In this document: in pieces, positions 6,680 through 12,588 of the stretch
Layout: the number at the start of each line of letters is the position of its first letter
How positions within the stretch are numbered: position 1 is the first letter of the stretch
NCBI GenBank assembly: GCA_903845455.1
Contig: CAIMXN010000087.1
Span: 1 to 12,588 of the forward strand
Reading direction: 5' to 3'
DNA: 12,588 nucleotides
Source: an uncultured beta proteobacterium
GTDB taxonomy: Bacteria; Pseudomonadota; Gammaproteobacteria; Burkholderiales; Burkholderiaceae
Program-made: the position numbers and the translations under genes
Notes under the pieces: model-generated
The model's input: only the letters and a program-made list of their open reading frames with translations
Databases searched by the model: none
What the model was told of the DNA's origin: nothing

Positions 6680-8587
6680 TTAACGCCCTTTCAGTAGGTG
6701 ATCTACTGTTTCCCCGGATACGATCTGCTTGACATAATTGGCAAATATTGAGCCATCTCCAATAAAAAAATCTAGGTATCTTTTGTTCTGAATTAAATCC
6801 TCCCTAATGGCAATCCGCTCTGAATCATCATCAATTAATCGACATACAGTAGCCTCGTACTGTTCTTCATTATTAGCAATGAGCCATTCAGGCATGCCCA
6901 TGCGACGCATCATACCCGCATCGATTGCTTCATGGACTTGGGGTCCTTGCATGCATACACCTATGACCCCCAAGGTTGCACAATCGATTAAACCATTCAT
7001 ATTCCCATAAGGAAAGGGGCTAAGAGCGATATCCATCAAAGCCAATTTATCTAGGTAGGCCTGAAATGGGAGGTCAATATGAATGACCGCATTGGGTAAG
7101 TAACGCAGTATCAATTGCTTATAATAGGCATTAGTAAGTTCCCCAGCTTGTGTGACTAGAAGAAATGTGAAAGCTATAGATTTTCGATTTGGCTGACTTC
7201 GGTATTTTTGATCTAAGCTCTGACACAGTAGAAGTAGGTGCGAATTTAGCTTCATCATTGTTGCGCAGCATACAATTTGAATTATTTCTTGTTTTAACGC
7301 AGAAGATTTAGAAAATTTACGCGGGAGGTATTGAAGTCCACTGGGGGGCAAGAAGGGCATAGACCCTGTTGGTAGGCAAATGAGTTTTTCAGAATAAGTA
7401 TCTGCAGCACCAGCAATATCTTCTTCAATGAGAAAGTAGTCTATTTCGGTGGCAAAACTACTCGCCCCATGTCCAACAGCCGTAAATTGCACTGGTGCCA
7501 AGCGAATATTTGAATAATAAATAGTCCATGGCGTCATGCCAATGGAAGGATAGTAGACTGCCACAGGCCTATATTGATCTGCTATACCAAATACTTCGTC
7601 TAAACAATAATTTACACCCGTGCCAGATAAGGTAATTTGAATATCAAAAAAATCTTTTGGAAGCTCCCCTACGTATTTCCCAGGCATGGCAACAGCAACC
7701 AAGGTGAAGTCTTCTTTGCAGGCTTGCAGACTACGTCCTAAAACCCTATATATAGAGTGGACCGGGTGAAAATATTCAAGGATAACCAGTAGTACAGGTT
7801 TTTTATGCTCAGTAATTTTAGATATTTTATTCTCTAAATTTGGTGACGATGGTAGTGATGTGGAGTTAAGAGCCTCAAGGTTATAGATGGGTAAACTCTT
7901 CTTAATAATGTGGTTAATGCGCTGTTTTAGTTCATGTTTTCGTTGAGAAAAGCCATAACTCGAATGCATGAAAATTCCGTGTATGAGGCCAAAGGGTAAT
8001 TGCACGGTAGTGTTTTGATCTAAAAAATCATTCAATTCACCGTAGGCCCACTCTCGGTTGGCGCATGACTGCTCCGAGCCAGTGCAGGCCCAAATTAGCA
8101 TGAGGCAGGTAGCTAAATATAAATCCAAACTTTCCTTTCTAACAGTTTGCAAGCGCTCGGTAAACTTTGATTCCGTAGAGAACAGAAGAAATGCTTTTAA
8201 AATATTTGAGCCTTGGATAATTCCATGCTCATCGGGCTCAAGTAAATGTTGAATAAGATAATCACTACTAATAAACGGGGTTAGTGCAAAAATTCTCGAT
8301 AAGGTTGACTGACATACCATTAATGTTTCAAGATTGGGTACTCTAGCCTCAAAATCCGCGTGGGCTACGACTTGGCCAATTACAGAACAAAGGCGAGTTA
8401 AAAGCTCAGAGAGATTACCGCTGTCTCCCACAGAACAAAGGAGCTGTAGAATTGATTTCCCACCACCATCCCTTACCAGCAGATCAAGAATGCCCTGAAC
8501 ATAATTTCCAGCTTCTAGATAGCCACCCTTAAAAACAAGCTGTTCAATTTTTTCAAGTTCAATAGAATCTAAAGGGGAATTATTCAT
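6680..8587 (-). CDS. HMW1C-like N-glycosyltransferase (GT41)
   Basis: This 635-residue protein has the length and layout of HMW1C/ApNGT enzymes. An N-terminal all-helical region covers about 1-255 and a GT-B catalytic region about 262-625. Recognisable blocks are FHPVHSIYR at 273-281, YYPSIGMTPWTIYYSNIRLA at 345-364, GHGASS at 372-377, ATMMKLN at 442-448, PFPYGNMNGLID at 524-535, VHEAID at 551-556 and MPEWLIAN at 565-572. K446 aligns by motif with the lysine that contacts UDP in the A. pleuropneumoniae enzyme. Known members act in the cytoplasm, moving glucose or galactose from UDP-sugar onto Asn in Asn-X-Ser/Thr of adhesins. The central helix region is weakly conserved and the GHGASS motif differs from the usual GHPAT. 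It is the first gene of the minus-strand operon. No Shine-Dalgarno is evident. The family call is confident; the substrate is inferred. Confidence 0.93.
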   Translation of the reverse strand: MNNSPLDSIELEKIEQLVFKGGYLEAGNYVQGILDLLVRDGGGKSILQLLCSVGDSGNLSELLTRLCSVIGQVVAHADFEARVPNLETLMVCQSTLSRIFALTPFISSDYLIQHLLEPDEHGIIQGSNILKAFLLFSTESKFTERLQTVRKESLDLYLATCLMLIWACTGSEQSCANREWAYGELNDFLDQNTTVQLPFGLIHGIFMHSSYGFSQRKHELKQRINHIIKKSLPIYNLEALNSTSLPSSPNLENKISKITEHKKPVLLVILEYFHPVHSIYRVLGRSLQACKEDFTLVAVAMPGKYVGELPKDFFDIQITLSGTGVNYCLDEVFGIADQYRPVAVYYPSIGMTPWTIYYSNIRLAPVQFTAVGHGASSFATEIDYFLIEEDIAGAADTYSEKLICLPTGSMPFLPPSGLQYLPRKFSKSSALKQEIIQIVCCATMMKLNSHLLLLCQSLDQKYRSQPNRKSIAFTFLLVTQAGELTNAYYKQLILRYLPNAVIHIDLPFQAYLDKLALMDIALSPFPYGNMNGLIDCATLGVIGVCMQGPQVHEAIDAGMMRRMGMPEWLIANNEEQYEATVCRLIDDDSERIAIREDLIQNKRYLDFFIGDGSIFANYVKQIVSGETVDHLLKGR

Positions 8588-9033
8588 GTCGGACTAACTA
8601 TAAATTGAATTAAATTAAAAATCCTTCGTTAACAGAAAAATTCTGTAGCAGCCAAATCCACCTGGTTGCAAATGAGCAGAACGAGGAATCAGAAAATCCT
8701 AACAATTCAAGCTCTATTTATAAAACTTATCGAAGTATGCGTTATGATTTTGTTTATAGCGATCAATTTTTGTGCAAAAAAGATAAAAAATCACCTTAAG
8801 CATATATCATAGGCGTTAGCCTTGAAACTGTGATTGGGTAGTATTGGATTGACTATTTCTTGAAATGTCACTGCATTTACTTTGCTTTCTTTTTTCTCAT
8901 AGTAAAATTTTGTGTCTGTCAGCCTATTGCATATTTATCCTGTCTTCTTGATAGTTAGCTAAATTTAAAAATAAATAGATATGAAAACACTAGAGCATAT
9001 AAAAAATAGGGTAGCATCCAAAAAAGTGAAATT
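8588..9033. promoter_or_regulatory. Divergent intergenic region between the two GT41 gene sets
   Basis: These 446 bases separate the ATG of the HMW1C-like gene (minus) from the methyltransferase/TPR-GT41 pair (plus), so promoters for both directions should lie here. Several AT-rich -10-like hexamers occur, such as TATAGT on the minus strand about 17 bases before the HMW1C start and a TTGACT at 8849-8854 on the plus strand. None pairs with a well-spaced partner, so I assign no specific promoter. The stretch also holds a small inverted repeat at 8632-8646, a weaker 4-bp stem at 8811-8822 and a possible 18-codon leader frame at 8981-9037. No tRNA or terminator was seen. Confidence 0.5.
8632..8646. 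repeat. Perfect 6-bp inverted repeat in the operon leader
   Basis: ACAGAA and TTCTGT are separated by three A bases, about 45 bases upstream of the HMW1C-like start. It could be an operator half-site pair or a short hairpin in the 5' leader. No T-run follows, so it is not a terminator. A chance origin cannot be excluded in AT-rich DNA. Confidence 0.25.
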
Positions 9034-9037
9034 ATGA
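8981..9037 (+). CDS. Possible 18-residue leader ORF overlapping the methyltransferase start
   Basis: ATG at 8981 opens an 18-codon frame (begins MKTLEHIKNR, ends KKVKL). Its TGA overlaps the methyltransferase ATG as ATGA, the usual arrangement for translational coupling. The peptide is lysine-rich and not recognisable. No strong ribosome binding site precedes it. It may be a leader peptide, a chance frame, or the remains of a longer N-terminus. Confidence 0.2.
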   Translation: MKTLEHIKNRVASKKVKL

Positions 9038-9642
9038 AAAAACTACTACATGTTGGCTGCAGCACCTTAACCAAGAAAGATACAATACCCTACTTTTTTT
9101 CTGACGATTGGCAGGAAATTCGCTTTGATATTGATAAAGCAGTAAATCCTGATATTGTCGGTACTCTAACTGATATGAGCGCTTTAGATTCAGAAAGTGT
9201 AGATGCTATTTATTCTTCTCATAACTTAGAGCATTTATATGATCATGAGGTTGATTTAGCCCTTTTAGAATTTCGACGTGTACTAAAGGAGGACGGTTTT
9301 TTGGTGATTACTTGTCCCGATCTGCACAGTATCTCTAGGCTGATTGTTGACGGAAAACTGCGAGAACCTGCGTACATTAGCCCTTCTGGTTTGGCAGTTT
9401 CCCCGCATGATATGCTCTATGGGTGGGGAAGCTCTTTAAAAGAGGGTAATTTTTTTATGGCCCACAGATCTGGTTTTGATAGCCCTTCTATGCATTACAA
9501 GTTGATGAAGGCAAAATATCACGACTGGGCTACATTTGTTTCTGAGCCTAATTTTGCTTTATGGGTAGTGGCTCGAAAAGAAACAAGCAGTAAGGTCGAT
9601 ATTGAAAATTTTTCCCTCTTAGTTCTTAATGGCTGCGCATAA
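9034..9642 (+). CDS. Small class I SAM-dependent methyltransferase (Methyltransf_11-like)
   Basis: This is a 202-residue soluble protein. LLHVGCSTLTKK at 4-15 is the SAM loop, EIRFDIDKAVNPDIVG at 28-43 supplies the acidic ribose contact, and VDAIYSSHNLEHLYDHEV at 56-73 is the post-I/motif II region. LEFRRVLKEDGFLVITCPD at 78-96 is the typical strand 5 of small-molecule methyltransferases. Proteins of this sort are frequent in glycan clusters as sugar methyltransferases, but the substrate cannot be read. The gene ends 15 bp before the TPR-GT41 gene on the same strand, so the two are probably co-transcribed. The Shine-Dalgarno is weak (AGTGA). The C-terminal 20 or so residues show no recognisable motif. 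Confidence 0.8.
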   Translation: MKKLLHVGCSTLTKKDTIPYFFSDDWQEIRFDIDKAVNPDIVGTLTDMSALDSESVDAIYSSHNLEHLYDHEVDLALLEFRRVLKEDGFLVITCPDLHSISRLIVDGKLREPAYISPSGLAVSPHDMLYGWGSSLKEGNFFMAHRSGFDSPSMHYKLMKAKYHDWATFVSEPNFALWVVARKETSSKVDIENFSLLVLNGCA

Positions 9643-9657
9643 TAAATAGTTAGTGAT

Positions 9658-12090
9658 ATGGAAAAAAAATTAGAGGCAAATGAGCTTGTTCAGGCTGGTC
9701 TTGCCCAACATAAAAGCGGCCAATTAGAGGCTGCGCTTTTATTCTATGCAAAAGCGCTCTTAATTGATCCAGGGCAACCAGACGCTAACAATCTTTCTGC
9801 AGATATCTATTTTCAATTTGGAAATAATTTAAAAGCGCTTTATTACGCAAATCAAGCTATAGCTCTTAATAGAAATGATCAGTTTCTTAATACCCGCGGC
9901 CGAATATTTATTTCTATGGGGAAGTTAGATGAGGCTCTTTCGGATCTTAAAGCAGCCATCAAGCTCAATTCCAATAGAGACGTTCAAAATAATTTAAGTG
10001 TGGTCTATCGTCAGAAAAAAGAGTTCAAAAAAGCAGCTGACCACGCAAAACTTGCGCTTGCAGTAGACCCGCAATTCTTGGAGGCCTGGGTAAATCTTGC
10101 TGCTATTAAACAAGATGCTGGGGATTATGGGGCCGCTTTAGAGGCCTTGAACTCTGCGCTCTCTATAGACGATAAAAACTTACTGGCTTTAGCAAGTATC
10201 ACCAAGCTTTGTTATCAAATGGGCAATTTGACTGACGTCCTTGATTTTGGTTTTAAGGCGGTGACTAATGGTAGTCAAGATCTGGAAATTTATTTTTCAT
10301 TAGCGCATGCGTTTATTCAACTTAATCGCTTCCCTGAAGCTGCGGATATTTTATTACAGGGGTTTAGTCTCATTAACCCCGCACTATATAAATCGCTTGG
10401 TGCATTGCTAGCACAGGATGTTTTTTTTAAGGTTTTATACGATTGCTGTCAATATTTCGCTAAGGTTGTTGGAAATCCACAAGCTGCTATGCGTATTTAT
10501 GATCAATCTATTATGTATGCCCCTGATTTAGCTCATGCGCTCTGGGTGAACAAGGGATCAATTTGTTTTGAGCAGCATCAAATTGATGACGCAATGCATT
10601 GCAATGAAGAGGCGATGAAGTGCAACCCCAACCAAATCTGGGCAATTAACAATCTTGGGGTTTGTTATCTTGTAAAACAAGATTCTAAAAATGCTATTGA
10701 GCAGTTTGAACATGCTTTATCTATTGATCCTCATTTTTCCACTTCACTAGGTTGGTTATTGAAAGAAAAATCGTTTATCTGCGATTGGTCTAATTATGGT
10801 GAGCTTAGAGATAAAGTGAGTGCTTTACAGGGTACAGATAACACAACAGCAATTGCGCCATTTACCTCTTTATCGGTTTATAACGATCCTGCAGAGCTCC
10901 TATATTGGGCTCGCTTAGCTGCTAATGAGTTATTTAATTCATTTACTTCTTTGGCCCCAATAAAGCAGGCGTCTTCTAAACCACTGAGTAAGAAAAAAAT
11001 ACGGATCGGCTACTATTCTTTTGATTTTAGAAATCATCCAGTGGCTCATCTTACAGCAAGACTCTTTGAAGTCCATGACCATAATGAGTTTGAGATTTAT
11101 GCCTACTCATATGGTCCCGATGATGGTTCTGCTGTCCGAGAACGAATTAAAGCGAATGTTAAAGAGTTTGTAGATTTGAAAGATATGTCGGTTATTGATA
11201 CTGCTCGGAGAATTGCGCAAGATGAGATTGATTTCTTAATTGATTTGACGGGTAATACTTTGCATACTCGCTCTCAAGTTTTTGCATTAAGGCCTGCCCG
11301 TTTCCATGCTCACTGGCTCGGTTTTGTTGGAACCATGGGGTCTAACTTCTATGACTTTATTCTTGCCGATGATATTGTGGCACCCCCAGCAGATGATGAA
11401 TTTTTTGCAGAAAAAGTTCTGCGACTACCCTTAGGTATGCACGTGATCGACGATACTCGTGTTATTGACTCTAGTAATCAAACGCGGGCTAGAAATAATC
11501 TTCCAGCATCTGGAATAGTGTTTGGTTGCTTTAGTCAAACTTTTAAAATTCAACCAGAAATTTTTTCTAGTTGGATGAGTATTCTATTAGCCGTACCCAA
11601 TAGTGTGCTGTGGCTAGCAAGTGGACCCAAAGGAGCCATTGAAAATTTGAAGCTATCGGCCCAAAAGCAGCATGTTGATCCCGATAGGATCATTATTGCT
11701 GAACGGTGTGAGATGGATGAATACTTAAGTCGCTTTTCACAGATGGATCTTTATTTGGATACCTTTCCCTATACCTCTGGAACGGTCGCTAGTGATGCCT
11801 TATTTGCAGGTTGCCCATTACTAACGTTATCAGGGAAAACCATGGTTTCAAGAATGTCCGCTAGCATAGTTACTCATGCGGGTTTACCCGAACTCATCGC
11901 CCATAATCCCTCTGAGTATATAGAAAAAGCCATTGAAATTGCCCAAAATCCAGTTAAAAGACGGATGTATTCAGAGGGCTTATTACAACGAAAAGTTGAT
12001 AAAAATCTATTTAATACCCATAAATATGTAAAATCGCTTGAAAATGAAATAAAGTTCGTGTGTAATCAAAGTGAAATAGAACTGAAGTAA
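9658..12090 (+). CDS. TPR protein with C-terminal SPINDLY/OGT-type GT41 glycosyltransferase
   Basis: This is an 810-residue protein. Residues about 5-365 are tetratricopeptide repeats, for example HKSGQLEAALLFYAKALLID at 18-37, a unit around 140-172 and the well-kept unit at 324-358. These would form the superhelix that binds protein substrates. The catalytic part spans about 446-800. YYSFDFRNHPVAHL at 452-465 contains the His matching the OGT HPxxHL motif. HWLGFVGTMG at 552-561 is the WLGYPGT block, and FGCFSQTFKIQPEIF at 622-636 contains the UDP-contacting Lys (K630). DLYLDTFPYTSGTVASDALF at 697-716 and MVSRMSAS at 729-736 follow. Family members transfer GlcNAc or other sugars to Ser/Thr of cytoplasmic proteins; the bacterial donor is often unknown. 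It follows the methyltransferase gene by 15 bp, and the repeat-protein gene starts 112 bp downstream on the same strand. Confidence 0.93.
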   Translation: MEKKLEANELVQAGLAQHKSGQLEAALLFYAKALLIDPGQPDANNLSADIYFQFGNNLKALYYANQAIALNRNDQFLNTRGRIFISMGKLDEALSDLKAAIKLNSNRDVQNNLSVVYRQKKEFKKAADHAKLALAVDPQFLEAWVNLAAIKQDAGDYGAALEALNSALSIDDKNLLALASITKLCYQMGNLTDVLDFGFKAVTNGSQDLEIYFSLAHAFIQLNRFPEAADILLQGFSLINPALYKSLGALLAQDVFFKVLYDCCQYFAKVVGNPQAAMRIYDQSIMYAPDLAHALWVNKGSICFEQHQIDDAMHCNEEAMKCNPNQIWAINNLGVCYLVKQDSKNAIEQFEHALSIDPHFSTSLGWLLKEKSFICDWSNYGELRDKVSALQGTDNTTAIAPFTSLSVYNDPAELLYWARLAANELFNSFTSLAPIKQASSKPLSKKKIRIGYYSFDFRNHPVAHLTARLFEVHDHNEFEIYAYSYGPDDGSAVRERIKANVKEFVDLKDMSVIDTARRIAQDEIDFLIDLTGNTLHTRSQVFALRPARFHAHWLGFVGTMGSNFYDFILADDIVAPPADDEFFAEKVLRLPLGMHVIDDTRVIDSSNQTRARNNLPASGIVFGCFSQTFKIQPEIFSSWMSILLAVPNSVLWLASGPKGAIENLKLSAQKQHVDPDRIIIAERCEMDEYLSRFSQMDLYLDTFPYTSGTVASDALFAGCPLLTLSGKTMVSRMSASIVTHAGLPELIAHNPSEYIEKAIEIAQNPVKRRMYSEGLLQRKVDKNLFNTHKYVKSLENEIKFVCNQSEIELK

Positions 12091-12103
12091 TCTAATAATT
12101 AGA
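12091..12103. repeat. 13-base palindrome just after the TPR-GT41 stop codon
   Basis: TCTAAT and ATTAGA flank a single central A directly after the stop. There is no GC-rich stem and no T-run, so it does not look like an intrinsic terminator. Read-through toward the repeat-protein gene is therefore possible. It may be a protein-binding site or chance. Confidence 0.2.
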
Positions 12104-12153
12104 AGCAACGTAGAATACAAAGAACCTAGAAAAGTAAGGCCAGGTGTTTTATT

Positions 12154-12182
12154 TTGTAAAAAAATTAAAGAGTAAATATAAA
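12154..12182 (+). promoter_or_regulatory. Candidate sigma70-type promoter for the repeat-protein gene
   Basis: TTGTAA at 12154-12159 and TATAAA at 12177-12182 are separated by 17 bases. They match 4 of 6 and 5 of 6 consensus positions. The predicted start of transcription near 12189 would leave a leader of only about 14 bases, just enough to include the AAGG ribosome binding site at 12191-12194. In a region this AT-rich such matches arise easily. Confidence 0.3.
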
Positions 12183-12202
12183 AATAAACTAAGGCAAGAC
12201 AG

Positions 12203-12588
12203 ATGACAAAACTTAAAATTACCAATAGCTCACTAAGCAAAGCAGGCCAAAAGAGGGCTAGTAAGCTACTGTCTTGGATGCTGGTTGCAAGTGGTGTGGC
12301 ACTGACCCTTCCATTCTCCGATGTATTTGCTGCGGTGGGTGTTAGCTCTGGTGGTGTCGCTCTCCAAACAGTTGCGAATTTAGCGGCGGGATCTGATCTG
12401 TTAGTCCCTGGTAATTTAGTAGTAGGCGGTAGTACTACTTTAAGCGATACGACTACAGGAACATTAAGTTCGGGTAATGCGACTACTGGTACCTTAAGTG
12501 CATCTGACACAACAACAGGAACTTTAAGTTCTGGTAATGCAACAACCGGTACCTTAAGTGCATCTGACACAACAACAGGAACTTTAAG
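12203..12588 (+). CDS. Exported Ser/Thr-rich sequon-repeat surface protein, 5' part (truncated by window end)
   Basis: 128 complete codons are visible and the frame is open at the window end. AAGG lies 8 bases before the ATG. Residues 1-43 form a Sec signal peptide: a Lys/Arg-rich n-region, the hydrophobic stretch LLSWMLVASGVALTLPF and a likely cleavage after VFA (A43). A linker with PGNLVVGGSTTL at about 71-82 resembles the beta-strand ladders of large bacterial adhesins, autotransporters and tail-fibre-like proteins. From residue 83 the protein runs in 20-residue repeats made of two related 10-mers, TTTGTLSSGN and ATTGTLSASD, with 11 of 20 residues Ser or Thr. Each unit creates one Asn-Ala-Thr sequon (N92, N112). 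The anchoring domain lies outside the window, so adhesin, S-layer or secreted fibre all remain possible. It follows the TPR-GT41 gene, which suggests that it is a glycosylation substrate. Confidence 0.85.
   Translation, partial: MTKLKITNSSLSKAGQKRASKLLSWMLVASGVALTLPFSDVFAAVGVSSGGVALQTVANLAAGSDLLVPGNLVVGGSTTLSDTTTGTLSSGNATTGTLSASDTTTGTLSSGNATTGTLSASDTTTGTL
12449..12588 (+). repeat. 60-bp tandem repeats encoding Ser/Thr-rich sequon units
   Basis: Unit 1 is 12449-12508, unit 2 is 12509-12568, and unit 3 begins at 12569 and is cut by the window end. Units 1 and 2 differ at seven bases, all third codon positions and all silent. Their last seven codons are identical. The visible 20 bases of unit 3 are identical to unit 2. 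Each unit is itself two related 30-bp halves. The array probably continues for many units beyond the window. Confidence 0.9.

Noticed and set aside
12007..12570. 187-codon minus-strand frame with VPVV repeats across the end of the window
   Set aside because: It is the antisense reading of the tandem repeats and of the end of the TPR-GT41 gene. The plus-strand frame has a ribosome binding site, a signal peptide and silent-only unit differences, so the minus frame is a shadow.
12449..12588. CRISPR-like array because of the regular 60-bp period
   Set aside because: There are no unique spacers. The units are contiguous, in frame and coding, so this is a protein repeat.

Overview
The window looks like a surface-glycosylation locus of a low-GC Gram-negative bacterium, probably an aquatic betaproteobacterium of the Polynucleobacter type. 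The lineage is a weak inference from overall flavour and AT-richness; no rRNA or other marker gene is present. Nearly every gene is a glycosyltransferase, a SAM-dependent methyltransferase or a nucleotide-sugar enzyme. The right edge is the start of an exported, Ser/Thr-rich repeat protein.

Layout. (1) 1-3079: an AT-rich island with two plus-strand genes, a methyltransferase-like/DUF4422 fusion (577-2067) and a Methyltransf_24-type enzyme (2209-2910). It is bracketed by two inverted remnants of the 3' end of an IS3-family transposase (about 1-150 minus, 2911-3079 plus). (2) 3077-8587: a five-gene minus-strand block, probably one operon. In transcription order it encodes an HMW1C-like GT41 N-glycosyltransferase, an FkbM methyltransferase, a putative GT-B glycosyltransferase, a second FkbM methyltransferase and an NAD-dependent sugar epimerase/dehydratase. 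(3) 8588-9033: a 446-bp divergent intergenic region. (4) 9034-12090: a small class I methyltransferase followed by an 810-residue TPR protein with a C-terminal SPINDLY/OGT-type GT41 domain. (5) 12203-end: the 5' part of a gene for a Sec-exported protein. After its signal peptide it enters 20-residue repeats that are rich in Ser/Thr and carry one Asn-Ala-Thr sequon each.

Working model (inference). HMW1C-type enzymes are cytoplasmic and glucosylate Asn-X-Ser/Thr sequons on adhesins before export. Here such an enzyme lies about 3.6 kb from a repeat protein that offers a regularly spaced sequon. A second GT41 enzyme of the Ser/Thr O-glycosylating type lies directly upstream of that protein. The FkbM methyltransferases, the GT-B protein and the epimerase could extend, methylate or supply the sugar. 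This would be a dedicated writer-substrate system in which one repeat array is modified by two GT41 branches. The sequence shows the gene content, the catalytic motifs and the sequons; the pairing itself is untested.
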